Source: Marinobacter sp. SS5-14b
GTDB taxonomy: Bacteria > Pseudomonadota > Gammaproteobacteria > Pseudomonadales > Oleiphilaceae
Assembly (NCBI RefSeq): GCF_030541005.1
Contig: NZ_JASSVM010000006.1
Location: forward strand, 156,848-220,847
Length of the DNA stretch: 64,000 nucleotides
Reading direction: 5' to 3'
A program made the translations under genes and the position numbers. Every line of letters starts with the position of its first letter. Position 1 is the first letter of the stretch. Shown here piece after piece: positions 36,821 to 46,581 of this stretch. Under the pieces are notes generated by a model, which was given only the letters and a program-made list of their open reading frames with translations, was not told where the DNA came from and ran no database searches.

Positions 36821-38128
36821 TTGAAATCGAACGAATGGCTGCATGGGTTCCGCCACTCATCGCCCTACATCAACGCTCACCGTGGGCGCACGGTGGTGTT
36901 GACCATGCCGGGGGATGCCATTGAACACCGGAACTTCATCAACATCATCCACGACATTGCCCTGCTCAGCAGCTTGGGTGTGCGGCTCGTTGTGGCCTTC
37001 GGTGGCCGGCCTCAAATCCAGTCGCGCCTGGACGATGCGGGCCTGGAGTCGTCCTTTGCCCGCGGTTTGCGCATCACCCCGGATAACCATCTGCCGCTGG
37101 TCATGGAAGCCATTGGTGGCTTAAGGGCTTACCTGGAAAGCCAGCTGTCCATGGGCCTGGTCAATTCGCCGATGCACAACGCCCGCATTCGAGTGAGCAG
37201 CGGTAACTACGTGACTGCCAAACCGGTCGGGGTGCTTGATGGCACGGATTTTGGCTACACGGGGCGAGTGCGCCGGGTTGATACCAAGGGGGTCGAGCAG
37301 TTGCTCGAACTGGGCCATATTGTGCTGCTTCCGCCCATGGGCTACTCACCCACCGGCGACGCCTTTAATCTTTCCTACGAAGACGTCGGCAGTCAGGTGG
37401 CCGCGGCATTGCAGGCCGAAAAACTGATTGTGTTCATTGATGACGAAGGCTTGCTGGATGAAGACGGCTCCCTGATACGGGAACTCTCGGCCCGTCAGGC
37501 GTCTGAACGGCTGAATGACAACACGGTGACCGGCCACGATGCCTCGTTGCTCAAGGCCGCCTGTGATGCCTGTGTGAAAGGCGTGAGGCGTGCCCATATC
37601 ATCAGCTATGTTGAAGATGGCGCCCTGCTGGAAGAGCTGTTCACCCGGGACGGTTCGGGTACCCTGGTAAGCGGCGATCATTATGAACAGATTCGCCAGG
37701 CCCGGGTGGAAGACATCGGCGGCATTCTGGAGCTGATCCAACCCCTGGAGGAGCAGGGCGTACTGGTGCGTCGCTCCCGGGAAATGCTGGAAACCGAAAT
37801 CGACCGCTTTGTGGTCGCAGAGCGCGATGGCACCATCGTTGGGTGTGCTGCTCTTTACCACTATCCGGAAGAGGGGGCAGGCGAACTGTCCTGCTTTGCG
37901 GTAGATCCTTCCTATCGCCGAGCCGGGCGCGGCGACGATATTCTTGTGATGGTTGAAAAACAGGCTCGGGCCCAGGGCATTCGTAAACTGTTTGTGCTGA
38001 CGACCCAGACCGAGCACTGGTTCCGGGAGCGGGGCTTCCAGCCCACCGCCGTGCAGGATTTACCGGGGCCGAAACTGGCCTCCTACAACCCTCAGCGAAA
38101 CTCAAAGGTGTTCGTTAAACCGCTGTGA
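36821..38128 (+). CDS. argA: N-acetylglutamate synthase
   Basis: Acetylates glutamate to open arginine synthesis. The 435 residues combine an amino-acid-kinase-like arginine-binding domain (about 1-290, with VVAFGGRPQI) and a C-terminal GNAT domain (about 290-435, with DPSYRRAGRGD as the acetyl-CoA loop), the classic ArgA form. The start is TTG (36821) with GGGAG 6 bp upstream. The 3' end overlaps the convergent lipoprotein gene by 27 bp. Confidence 0.94.
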   Translation: MKSNEWLHGFRHSSPYINAHRGRTVVLTMPGDAIEHRNFINIIHDIALLSSLGVRLVVAFGGRPQIQSRLDDAGLESSFARGLRITPDNHLPLVMEAIGGLRAYLESQLSMGLVNSPMHNARIRVSSGNYVTAKPVGVLDGTDFGYTGRVRRVDTKGVEQLLELGHIVLLPPMGYSPTGDAFNLSYEDVGSQVAAALQAEKLIVFIDDEGLLDEDGSLIRELSARQASERLNDNTVTGHDASLLKAACDACVKGVRRAHIISYVEDGALLEELFTRDGSGTLVSGDHYEQIRQARVEDIGGILELIQPLEEQGVLVRRSREMLETEIDRFVVAERDGTIVGCAALYHYPEEGAGELSCFAVDPSYRRAGRGDDILVMVEKQARAQGIRKLFVLTTQTEHWFRERGFQPTAVQDLPGPKLASYNPQRNSKVFVKPL

Positions 38129-39172
38129 CAGGCTTTCCAGGGTTTGTTGGCGCTCACCAGCCGGCTCGGCGGCCAGATCGGTAACCGCGTTGTAGAACCG
38201 GCTGAAATCGTCGCCGGATTCCCTCAGCAGTTGCCGGAACCCGGGCACATACTGGTTGTATTGCTGAAACAGCGCCAGGTTGGCGTTGTTCAGTTGGACG
38301 GGCGGTGTGCCGAAAGGGCCAGGCTCCGGATAGTTTTGCGACAGTCGTTCGTATTGCCCGGCCAGTTCGGTCAGCAGGTCGCGTTTGCGCTGGCGCAGCG
38401 GCCCAGGGCCTATCTGGTCGTGTCGCTGGTAGAGGCCACGGAGCTTTTCGCTGGTGGCCTGAACCAACTCAAACGTGCGGTTCCGGTGTTCCAACCGTTT
38501 CAGTGCCAGGTCGAACTGTTCAGGCGATTGTTGCTGCTCCAGCCATAATCTCAGGCCTTCCAACTCTACGGCCGTCGCAAAACTTTCATTGAAGGCGGTA
38601 TCGCCGTTCAGATACACCACTCGGTGCGCGAGTTCGTGAAATATCAGCGCCACCATCCGGGCTTCCGGCAGGGCGGTGAACCCGGAATGCAACGGGTCAT
38701 CAAACCAGCCCAGAGTGGAGTAAGCCGTTACCCCACCAATAAAGGTATCAAAGCCTGCTGCCTGGAACCGAGCCTGCTCTGTTTGGGCCGGTTTCAGATC
38801 AAAATAACCCCGGTAGGCCTGGCACCCTATCACCGGGTAACACCACTGGTGCGGTTGCAATGAAAACTCGGGCACGGCCACCAGGTTAACGACAACCCAG
38901 GGGTGTTCAAGCGCTACAAAGTCAGAAAAGGCACCCCCTACCGGAAGCTGAAGCGTATTGCGGGCAAAGGCGGCCGCCGCCAGGGCTGTCGTGAGCTTAT
39001 GCTGTAACTCGGGCGGAGTGCCGGGCTGGCGGATAACCTCTTCAACGGGCTGGCTGCGCATCATCAATGAGGCATGACCGCCAATCGCCTGGCTATAGTA
39101 GCCAAATGTCGAACAGCCCTGAAGGCCCGTAAACAGTAGCAAAACAAGATAGATCTGACTAAGCTGTTTCAT
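38102..39172 (-). CDS. Lipoprotein zinc aminopeptidase-like protein (Aminopep family)
   Basis: A 356-residue predicted lipoprotein: signal with lipobox LQGC (about residues 17-20), then a globular domain with a HELAH zinc motif (about 188-192) and a downstream NESFATAVE glutamate. This pattern matches the predicted-aminopeptidase family Pfam calls Aminopep (PF10023); substrate unknown. The C-terminus is helical. The 3' end overlaps argA in antisense. It is divergent from the giant PilZ-DUF1631 gene. Confidence 0.8.
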   Translation of the reverse strand: MKQLSQIYLVLLLFTGLQGCSTFGYYSQAIGGHASLMMRSQPVEEVIRQPGTPPELQHKLTTALAAAAFARNTLQLPVGGAFSDFVALEHPWVVVNLVAVPEFSLQPHQWCYPVIGCQAYRGYFDLKPAQTEQARFQAAGFDTFIGGVTAYSTLGWFDDPLHSGFTALPEARMVALIFHELAHRVVYLNGDTAFNESFATAVELEGLRLWLEQQQSPEQFDLALKRLEHRNRTFELVQATSEKLRGLYQRHDQIGPGPLRQRKRDLLTELAGQYERLSQNYPEPGPFGTPPVQLNNANLALFQQYNQYVPGFRQLLRESGDDFSRFYNAVTDLAAEPAGERQQTLESLSQRFNEHL

Positions 39173-39365
39173 GAATCAGAAAGTTATGATGAAGTGTGAG
39201 CCCGGTCACTGAAAAATATACAGACCGGGTGGATGCCGGGGGGGTTTCCCGTCGGCCACCGGAACTCATATCATAGCAGGTGGTGCGCCCCACCTAATCA
39301 GGGACGTTCGCCGGGCATTTGTCACCCGGCAACAGAGCCGGCTTTGTAACTGGTCAAAATATTTC

Positions 39366-42300
39366 ATGGATCCGAGAGAGCGTCGCAGCAGCCCCAGACA
39401 GCCCATTAAACTCGCTGCACAGATTGATGCCGGCAACGGTGAGTCGTGGCCTTGCCAGATTGCCGATTTCTGTGCCGAGGGTCTTTATATCCGCTATTCC
39501 GGTGAAACCTCCGCCAAGCTTGACCGGGCCTTCAAGAACGCCACGCCCAAAGAACTGATCGTGCGCTTTCGTGGGCTTGAAAACAGCTTGCGCTACGAGC
39601 TTTATGTCAGCCCATCCCGACGTATTGAGCGTGCTATGGGGGTCAGTTTTACCCGTCCCAATCCAGAGGCCGTCAGCGCACTCTTGCACATGTGTGGCGG
39701 TGGTGACCAGGAGCGCTCAACTCTGCGTGCGCCCAGCGAACGAGTGCAGTTTGTGCTGCACCAGTGCGCAAAAACCGTCACCCGGTTCATCGAGCCCCTG
39801 ATGGATGCCTGTTTCGTACAGACCGCTGAGGAGCTTCGCAAGGCGGCTCAGAAGGCCTCCAGCGATCAACTGGCGAATGAATATATGGATACCTCCGGCC
39901 AGATTCAGGGACGCCAGCGGGTGCTTTGGCACCATATGGCGCGAAGCCTGGAGTCACCGCTAAAGCCGGAACCCAAAGGCGCGCCGGGCTCCATGCTGTC
40001 GGTGGTCGATAAAAACGAGTTTGAAGACTGGCTGGCGGTCAGGGTGATGGTGACACGAGCCGACACTATGTACCGCGGTGAACTGCTGCAGCTGAAGCTG
40101 CGCCTCGATAAGCTGGGTATTTCCAATCGAACCGGCCATCACAATCCACTGGGACCCTCATTGGTTTGTGAGGCTTTTCACCATGCCCTGGCTCAGCTGA
40201 AAGCCAGTCGTGACGTAGAGAAGGTTTGCCTCAAAACGTTCGAGCAGACCGTCATCCGTCAGTTGGCGCCACTGTACCGGGAGCTGAACAATATCCTGGT
40301 TCGTCATGGTGTGTTGCCGGATCTGGATTTGTCGAAGTACTTGAGCGAGCAACCGGCGGAAAAGCCCAGAGTGCCGGTTACCGACACTCGCAAGCCTCCT
40401 GTGGGGCCCAAGCCGGTTGCTTCTGCAGCTGAACCCTCCGCCACTTCGACGGAGGGCAAGCCGGCGGAGTCGGCCGAGCGCTCACTGCGATCGAGAATCT
40501 CCGGTGAGTTCCGGGGCTATGCCAGAGATGCCCAAACGGCTTTTACGACCGTACGCAACCTGCTGGCTACCTTACAGGTGAACCGGCGCGCAAGAGAAGG
40601 TGGTGCAGCGGAACCCGAACCCTTTGCAGCTGACGCGCGGCCGTTGTCCGCCGGTGAACTGCAGCGGGAGCTTCAGGAACTTCAGCTGCGTGCCGCAGGC
40701 CCGGATGAACCCGCCGTACCGCTCAAGGAGCGGGTGGTCGCGAAAGTAAAAGAAAGCTCCGGCCAAACCCGCTTGAACGATGAACAGCAGGGTGCTCTGG
40801 ATGTTGTTGACCGGTTCTTCCGAAGCGTTATTGAAAGCCCGAAGCTCAGTGGCTACGCCCAGGAGCGCATGCGCCAGCTGGAAGTGCCAGTGCTGAAAGT
40901 GGTGATGCGTGATCCGGCATTTTTTGAAGACCAGGCAAGCCCGGTTCGCGGCGTGATGAACCGGCTCGCTCAGCTTGGGGTCAAAGGCGGTCGGCTGAAC
41001 CCGGTGGTTCAGCGTCGGGTTGATGAACTGGTACAGCGCATTGCCACCGAGTTTGAGCAGGATACCGGGGTGTTCGAACAGACGGTGGGCGAACTGGATA
41101 CGTTGATCGAGCGTCAGAACCTGGTGTATCGGCGCAATGTGGAGCGGGTAACGGCGGCTGCGGAGGGCGCTCAGAAGGTGTCTGAGTCCAAGGCTGCGGT
41201 TGCGGAGGCTCTGGACAGCAAGCTGGCCGGGCGAAAAGTGCCAAAAGCCTTGGTGAGCTTGCTGGATGGCGGTTGGCGAGATCTGTTATCACTCACCTGG
41301 ATCCGGCAGGGGTCAGACAGTCAGCTCTGGCAGGATTATCTGGCGGTGCTTGATTCACTGCTGGCCTTTTCAGATGACCCGGACAGCAGTATTAACCTGC
41401 CTGAACTGTTACGGCTGATTCAGGACGGGCTGGCCTCCATCTCCAGCAATCACATGCCATCATCCCAGATACGAGACGAACTGAAGCAGTTCCTGGTTCG
41501 CCGCCCGGAGGCGGCTTCCGAGATGGTAGAAATGCCGAAGCGCACCCCGGCAAAGCCGAGCCAGCAGGTCGCTGACGAGCGCGAGCAACGGAGCTTGCAG
41601 CGCTGGATTAATCGAGCTCAGCAATTGCGTACCGGAGACTGGCTGAAAGATCAAAGCCGGCCGTCTGAACCCCAATATATCCGGTTGGTGTGGATTGCCC
41701 GTGGTTTTTCCCGGTTTGTGTTTGTGAACCATCAGGGCATGCGGGTGGTCGAGCTTGAACTCGAAGCCCTGGCCCGAAAGATGCGTGAAGGTGTGATCAT
41801 CCCCGACAGCCAATATGAAAAGCCTCTGGTGGATGAAAGTATCGACCGCATGGTTCGAAACGTTTACGACCAGCTGTCGTGGGTGTCGACCCACGACGAC
41901 CTGACGCACCTGCTCAACCGCCGGGAATTTGAGCGCATGCTGGAGCAACAACTGGCCAGGCAGGAGGATCGCCGAGCCCTGCTGCAACTGGACTTGCGGG
42001 GCTTCCGGTTACTGAGCGACACCGCAGGCCAGCAGGCCGCGGATGAGGTGTTGAAGCAGGTGGCTGATATGCTGTGCCGGCATGTTGGTGAAGGCATGCC
42101 GGTGTCCCGGCTTGAAGGTACGGAGTTTGCCATGCTGGTGGCGGCCGAGAAGGCTGAGGAAGTCGCCGGGGCCTTGGTGGGCGCCGTTGAAAGCGGGGGC
42201 TATGCCTTCGGCGGGAAAGCCTATGAGTTGTCCGCTAATGTCGGTATTGCACCGGAGTTGCCGGCACTGGCGAACGCGGAACGTTGGCTGCGAGGGTCTG

Positions 42301-43139
42301 AACAGGCGCTTTCTGCGGCCCGGCGTAAAGGCCCCGGAAAAATCGCCGAGTACAGCCTGGATGCCGATGATCAGGCCAGGCAGGAGCAGATCGCCTCCCG
42401 GGTGGCCAGCTTGAGTGATCCGGCAGAAGAGCGCATGTTGCTGCGGTGCCAGAAAATGATTCCGCTGCATGGTGAAGCCCGGATGGCGACCCAGTACGAA
42501 GTGCTGATCAGCATGTACGATGACAACGGCACCCTGATCACCGGGCGTGATTTTGTCCGCATGGCAGAGCGTTATGACCGCATGCAGGCCGTCGACCGTT
42601 GGGTTGTCGGGCACATGCTGGACTGGTTGCGTGATAAAGCGCCAGACCCGAGGCATGTGGGGGGCGTGTGCATCAATCTGTCTGGTTATTCGCTGAATGA
42701 CCAATCACTGCTGGAGTTTATCTATGAGAAACTCAGCGAAAAAGACGCTCCCATAGAGCGGCTGTGGTTTGAGCTGACAGAGGCGTCGGCCATTCACGAT
42801 GTTCAGGCCGTGGCAGATTTTATGCGGGAGATGAAAGAGCTTGGCTGCCGGTTCTGCCTGGGCAATTTCGGCAGTGGTCCGAACTCCTACCAGTTCATGC
42901 GTTCGTTACCGGTTGACCTGATCAAGATCGACAGTGCTTTCACCAGCCAGTTGGTGTCCAGCCCGACCGATCAGGCGATGGTGAAGTCGATGGTCGACAT
43001 GGCGCACTACATGAGCCGGGAAGTGATTGCTTCTCAGGTTGAATCCCGCGAGGTTCTGGATATGCTGAGGCAGCTGGGTGTGGATTATGCCCAGGGCTTT
43101 GTGGTTGAAAAACCCAAGCTGCTGAACAGTTTGATCTGA
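39366..43139 (+). CDS. PilZ-DUF1631-GGDEF-EAL protein with degenerate catalytic motifs
   Basis: A 1257-residue cytoplasmic protein. Domains: PilZ (about residues 3-100, beginning RERRSSPRQP, the c-di-GMP-binding RxxxR type), a long helical DUF1631 region (about 115-800, with RMRQLEVPVLKVVMRDPAFF), a GGDEF domain (about 835-990) and an EAL domain (about 1020-1255). The GGDEF site reads LEGTEF. The EAL motifs are YEVLI for EAL, LGNFGSG for DDFGSG, and SQVES for AEGVE, so synthesis and hydrolysis are both unlikely. It probably acts as a receptor. No signal or membrane helix. The ATG at 39366 is the first in frame and no clear GGAG precedes it. Confidence 0.85.
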   Translation: MDPRERRSSPRQPIKLAAQIDAGNGESWPCQIADFCAEGLYIRYSGETSAKLDRAFKNATPKELIVRFRGLENSLRYELYVSPSRRIERAMGVSFTRPNPEAVSALLHMCGGGDQERSTLRAPSERVQFVLHQCAKTVTRFIEPLMDACFVQTAEELRKAAQKASSDQLANEYMDTSGQIQGRQRVLWHHMARSLESPLKPEPKGAPGSMLSVVDKNEFEDWLAVRVMVTRADTMYRGELLQLKLRLDKLGISNRTGHHNPLGPSLVCEAFHHALAQLKASRDVEKVCLKTFEQTVIRQLAPLYRELNNILVRHGVLPDLDLSKYLSEQPAEKPRVPVTDTRKPPVGPKPVASAAEPSATSTEGKPAESAERSLRSRISGEFRGYARDAQTAFTTVRNLLATLQVNRRAREGGAAEPEPFAADARPLSAGELQRELQELQLRAAGPDEPAVPLKERVVAKVKESSGQTRLNDEQQGALDVVDRFFRSVIESPKLSGYAQERMRQLEVPVLKVVMRDPAFFEDQASPVRGVMNRLAQLGVKGGRLNPVVQRRVDELVQRIATEFEQDTGVFEQTVGELDTLIERQNLVYRRNVERVTAAAEGAQKVSESKAAVAEALDSKLAGRKVPKALVSLLDGGWRDLLSLTWIRQGSDSQLWQDYLAVLDSLLAFSDDPDSSINLPELLRLIQDGLASISSNHMPSSQIRDELKQFLVRRPEAASEMVEMPKRTPAKPSQQVADEREQRSLQRWINRAQQLRTGDWLKDQSRPSEPQYIRLVWIARGFSRFVFVNHQGMRVVELELEALARKMREGVIIPDSQYEKPLVDESIDRMVRNVYDQLSWVSTHDDLTHLLNRREFERMLEQQLARQEDRRALLQLDLRGFRLLSDTAGQQAADEVLKQVADMLCRHVGEGMPVSRLEGTEFAMLVAAEKAEEVAGALVGAVESGGYAFGGKAYELSANVGIAPELPALANAERWLRGSEQALSAARRKGPGKIAEYSLDADDQARQEQIASRVASLSDPAEERMLLRCQKMIPLHGEARMATQYEVLISMYDDNGTLITGRDFVRMAERYDRMQAVDRWVVGHMLDWLRDKAPDPRHVGGVCINLSGYSLNDQSLLEFIYEKLSEKDAPIERLWFELTEASAIHDVQAVADFMREMKELGCRFCLGNFGSGPNSYQFMRSLPVDLIKIDSAFTSQLVSSPTDQAMVKSMVDMAHYMSREVIASQVESREVLDMLRQLGVDYAQGFVVEKPKLLNSLI

Positions 43140-43158
43140 CCCCGGGGATTCTGGTTTT

Positions 43159-44025
43159 ATGTCCAAGCGCCATCCAATTATTGCCGTTACCGGGTCATCG
43201 GGAGCCGGTACCAGCACCACTGGCCAGATTTTCGGCCGCCTGTTTGCCAGCGAGGGCATCACCGCCGCCATGATCAGCGGTGACAGTTTTCACCGCTATA
43301 CCCGTGAGCAAATGGCCAGGCTGGCGGCGAAAGGCCAGTTCGGCGAACGCAACCATTTTGCGCTGGCGGCCAATCACATTGACCGCCTGGAAGCGCTGCT
43401 TTACGACTACAGCCACACCGGCAATGGCCGGTACCGGCAGTATGTTCACGATGAAGACCGGGAGCTGGTGGCTGCAGGCCACAAACCCGGCACCTTCACA
43501 CCCTGGAGCTCCCTGCCACCGGATACCGACCTGCTGTTTTACGAAGGACTGCATGGCGGGGTGGTCAGCGACAACTACAACATCGCGCACTACGTAGACT
43601 TGTTGATCGGCGTGGTGCCCATCGTCAATCTGGAATGGATTCAGAAAATCCACCGGGACACCAATCAGCGCGGGTACAGCCCTGATGCGGTCGTGCAGAC
43701 CATCATCAATCGGATGGACGACTATGTGCACGATATCGTGCCCCAGTTCTCCCACACCCACATCAACTTTCAGCGCATTCCTCTGGTGGATACCTCCAAC
43801 CCGTTTATCGCGAGGGATGTGCCGAGCGAAGATGAAAGCCTGGTGGTGATTCACTTTCGTGAAGCGGCCGAGGTGGATTTTGCCTGGCTGCTGCAGGTGA
43901 TCCCCCAGAGCAGTCTGTCACGCCACGACACGCTGGTGATCCCCGGCACCAAAATGCCCCTGGCCATGGACCTGATCGTGCGGCCCATGGTGCAGAGGCT
44001 GATGGCAGGTAAGGCCTTCGCCTGA
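43159..44025 (+). CDS. Phosphoribulokinase-family kinase
   Basis: A 288-residue P-loop kinase with Walker A GSSGAGTST (about residues 12-20) and the PRK segment SGDSFHRYTREQM, followed by LFYEGLHGG. It matches the bacterial phosphoribulokinase (PrkB-type) length. No RuBisCO gene is present in the window, and heterotrophs often carry such a gene, so the true substrate is uncertain. The start lies 19 bp after the giant c-di-GMP protein. It converges on pirin with a 3-bp gap. Confidence 0.85.
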   Translation: MSKRHPIIAVTGSSGAGTSTTGQIFGRLFASEGITAAMISGDSFHRYTREQMARLAAKGQFGERNHFALAANHIDRLEALLYDYSHTGNGRYRQYVHDEDRELVAAGHKPGTFTPWSSLPPDTDLLFYEGLHGGVVSDNYNIAHYVDLLIGVVPIVNLEWIQKIHRDTNQRGYSPDAVVQTIINRMDDYVHDIVPQFSHTHINFQRIPLVDTSNPFIARDVPSEDESLVVIHFREAAEVDFAWLLQVIPQSSLSRHDTLVIPGTKMPLAMDLIVRPMVQRLMAGKAFA

Positions 44026-44028
44026 GCC

Positions 44029-44886
44029 TCAGGCGGTGAGTTGGCCGGTCTGGTAGTCCCGCAGGGTCTGCTCGATCTCTTCCCGGGTGTTCATCACAAA
44101 CGGGCCGTACTGGACGATGGGCTCGCCAATTGGTTTGCCCGCGATCAACAGCAGCCGGGCACCCTGATCGCCAGCGCTCAGCATGACTTCATCGCCCTGA
44201 TTCAGCACGCTGGCGGCCGAAGGCTGCAGCGCTGTTTGGTCATCGCCGGTGAGCAGGCTGGCGGTACCCTCATATAGATACAGCATGGCGTTGAGCTGTT
44301 CCGGTACCGGCAGGGCAACTTGTGCTCCGGCCTCCAGGTGAACATCGGCATACAGGGGCTGCGTGGTGCCGCCGTTGATGGCTCCCGTCACCCCGGCACC
44401 GTTAACGGTCATTTCCCCGGCAATCAGTTTGATCATCGCACCCGCCTGGCTGAGCACCGGAATGTCTTCTGGCTGGATGTCCTGATAACCGGCCGGCTTC
44501 ATCTTTTCGGCTGCCGGCAGGTTCAGCCACAACTGAAACCCGCGCATCAGCCCGGATTCCTGCTGGGGCATTTCGGAGTGCACAATGCCGCGGCCTGCGG
44601 TCATCCACTGCACGCCGCCGTTGCGCAGGTTGCCACGATTGCCCAGGTGGTCTTCGTGCAGCATGTGGCCTTCGATCATGTAGGTGACCGTCTCGAAGCC
44701 CCGGTGCGGATGGCTGGGGAAGCCGGCAATGTAATCCTGCGCCTGGTCAGAGCCGAACTCGTCGAGCATCAGGAATGGGTCCATGCGAATGGATTGGCGC
44801 TGGCCCAGTGAGCGTTTGATTTTGACACCGGCACCGTCAGAGGTGGCCAGCGCGGGAATGGTCTGTTTCAGGGTGCGAAGTGTCAT
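44029..44886 (-). CDS. Pirin family protein
   Basis: A 285-residue bicupin. The N-terminal cupin keeps the metal ligands in FPSHPHRGFETV (HxH) and in GIVHSEMP (H and E), as in pirins and the quercetinase-active YhhW. Function is uncertain: quercetin dioxygenase or redox-linked regulator. The start at 44886 (MTLRTL) has GAGAGGA upstream; a frame 7 codons longer is ignored. Confidence 0.9.
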   Translation of the reverse strand: MTLRTLKQTIPALATSDGAGVKIKRSLGQRQSIRMDPFLMLDEFGSDQAQDYIAGFPSHPHRGFETVTYMIEGHMLHEDHLGNRGNLRNGGVQWMTAGRGIVHSEMPQQESGLMRGFQLWLNLPAAEKMKPAGYQDIQPEDIPVLSQAGAMIKLIAGEMTVNGAGVTGAINGGTTQPLYADVHLEAGAQVALPVPEQLNAMLYLYEGTASLLTGDDQTALQPSAASVLNQGDEVMLSAGDQGARLLLIAGKPIGEPIVQYGPFVMNTREEIEQTLRDYQTGQLTA

Positions 44887-44984
44887 GGGTCGTCCTCTCG
44901 GTTTCAATTGACTCTATTAAACCGGGGTGGCCCTGAGGATGAAAACGCAGAATTCTGGGGGGAGGGATCAAAAAAACTGAAGAA

Positions 44985-45014
44985 CGGGCGGCAACCTTTG
45001 CTGGCAGCCGCCCG
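44985..45014 (-). terminator. Terminator after speD
   Basis: CGGGCGGC (44985-44992) with GCCGCCCG (45007-45014) forms an 8-bp stem with a 14-nt loop 3' of speD. On the minus strand a T-rich run (TTCTTCAGTTTTTTT) follows about 1 nt later, with the T-run about 8 nt away. Confidence 0.55.
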
Positions 45015-45020
45015 AAAGGC

Positions 45021-45812
45021 TTATTCCACGTTGCGGGAATAGAAGATTTCCAGCATCTCCCGGCGCAGCCGATCTTCAATGGACTGGGCTTCGACCGGAT
45101 CCAGCTCGTTAGCGTTCACGCCGAATACATAATTGTCCAGATTGAAATCCTTCAGCATCATCTTGGTGTGGAACAGGTTCTCCTGATACACGTTGACGTC
45201 GATCATCTGATAGGCGTTCTGGGTGTCTTCGGTCAGGTAGTTCTGAATCGAGTTGATGTCGTGATCAATGTAGTGCTTGGTGCCATCAACGTCGCGGGTG
45301 AAACCGCGCACACGGTAGTCGACGGTCACGACATCGGAATCAAAGCTGTGGATCAGGTAGTTCAGTACCTTCAATGGCGAGATCAGGCCGCAGGTGGACA
45401 CGTCGATATCGGCACGGAAGGTGCTCACGCCGTCGTGGGGGTGGCTTTCCGGGTAGGTGTGAACCGTCACGTGGCTCTTGTCCAGATGCGCTACGATGGT
45501 GTCTGGCAGCGGGCCCGGAGACTCTTCGTTATCGGCTTCGCCGTCGGTGACGTCGTGCTCGGCAATCAGCATGGTGACCGATGCACCATGGGGCTCGTAG
45601 TCCTGGCGGGCGATGTTGAGAATGTTGGCGCCGATGATCTTCACAACGTCTGTCAGAATTTGTGTCAGACGTTCGGCGTTGTACATCTCGTCGATGTAGT
45701 CGATATAGGCTTCACGTTGTTCTTCAGTCTGCGCGTAACAGATGTCGTAGATATTGAAGCTCAGAGATTTGGTCAGGTTGTTGAAACCGTGCAGCTGAAG
45801 TTTGGTTTCCAT
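45021..45812 (-). CDS. speD: S-adenosylmethionine decarboxylase proenzyme
   Basis: Makes the aminopropyl donor for spermidine. The 263 residues are of the E. coli/gammaproteobacterial type; the proenzyme cleaves itself at DKSH (about residues 110-113), leaving a pyruvoyl group on the Ser. [14 protein letters not shown] and [11 protein letters not shown] follow as in E. coli SpeD. It sits beside osmC and vfr as in Pseudomonas. speE is not nearby. Confidence 0.95.
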   Translation of the reverse strand: METKLQLHGFNNLTKSLSFNIYDICYAQTEEQREAYIDYIDEMYNAERLTQILTDVVKIIGANILNIARQDYEPHGASVTMLIAEHDVTDGEADNEESPGPLPDTIVAHLDKSHVTVHTYPESHPHDGVSTFRADIDVSTCGLISPLKVLNYLIHSFDSDVVTVDYRVRGFTRDVDGTKHYIDHDINSIQNYLTEDTQNAYQMIDVNVYQENLFHTKMMLKDFNLDNYVFGVNANELDPVEAQSIEDRLRREMLEIFYSRNVE

Positions 45813-45862
45813 AATAATTGTTCACCTTTTGCGCAGACCAGCAGAGAAAGTTGCGTATTATG

Positions 45863-45892
45863 CATACCGCATGTGGCATTGAATAGTGTCAA
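45863..45892 (-). promoter_or_regulatory. Candidate speD promoter
   Basis: On the minus strand a perfect TTGACA (45887-45892) is followed after 18 bp by GGTATG (45863-45868) and then TATGCATAAT. The -35 is strong, the exact -10 uncertain. It lies about 50-80 bp upstream of speD. Confidence 0.4.
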
Positions 45893-45954
45893 TAACCACA
45901 TTTTTGGGCATGGCTATCTTCAGGCTGGCAACCAGTGGCTGTAAGGTCTGGCGA

Positions 45955-46377
45955 TTACTCGGATTCCCGGATCTCAAAGCTGTGGGTGATCGCGACGCCC
46001 GCTTTGCCCAGCATGATTGAGGCGGAACAATATTTATCCGCCGACAGGCTTACGGCCCGCTCCACCTGTTTTTCTTTCAGGTTGCGGCCGGTGACCACAA
46101 AGTGCAGGTGAATGCGGGTGAATACGGCCGGGACTTCATCCGCACGCTCGGCTTCCAGTTCGGCATGGCAGGCGGTGACATCTTGCCGGCTTTTTTTCAG
46201 AATGCTCATCACATCAAAAGAGGAACAGCCGCCTACACCCATCAGCAACAGTTCCATGGGGCGGGGGCCCAGGTTTTCACCACCGTGGTCCGGTGGGCCG
46301 TCCAGCTGAACGCTGTGGCCGCTGCCGCTGGTGGCTTTAAAGCTGGCGTTGCCGGTCCAGTCTACGGTTGCTTTCAT
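45955..46377 (-). CDS. OsmC-family peroxiredoxin-like protein
   Basis: A 140-residue protein of the OsmC/Ohr fold. Both reactive cysteines of the family are present: GGCSSFDVMSIL (about residues 48-59) and DKYCSASIM (about 113-121). This suits thiol-dependent reduction of organic peroxides. The gene lies between speD (-) and vfr (+), as in Pseudomonas. Confidence 0.85.
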   Translation of the reverse strand: MKATVDWTGNASFKATSGSGHSVQLDGPPDHGGENLGPRPMELLLMGVGGCSSFDVMSILKKSRQDVTACHAELEAERADEVPAVFTRIHLHFVVTGRNLKEKQVERAVSLSADKYCSASIMLGKAGVAITHSFEIRESE

Positions 46378-46455
46378 CGGGTTATTCCTCTGTCAATCAG
46401 TCGTGAAAGCGGATGCTAGCACAGACTGTCCGAAAGGCCTGCCTCTGCATTCGAG

Positions 46456-46484
46456 TTGCCCAAATGTGGCCTTCTTGTTATAAG
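46456..46484 (+). promoter_or_regulatory. Sigma-70-type promoter of vfr
   Basis: TTGCCC (46456-46461) and TATAAG (46479-46484) with 17-bp spacing, about 98 bp upstream of the preferred vfr start. Confidence 0.5.
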
Positions 46485-46581
46485 TTGCGTGGCATATCAG
46501 TAAAATCCCTAACCTGCAGGGAAAAGCGGGGATATAAAAAGATCAGGATTCGCAATACTCTGAGGAGGCATGTCTCGCATT

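Noticed and set aside
39173..39365. 193-bp leader of the PilZ-DUF1631 gene considered as a c-di-GMP riboswitch
   Set aside because: I could not find the conserved GEMM core segments; only a weak GC hairpin is visible.
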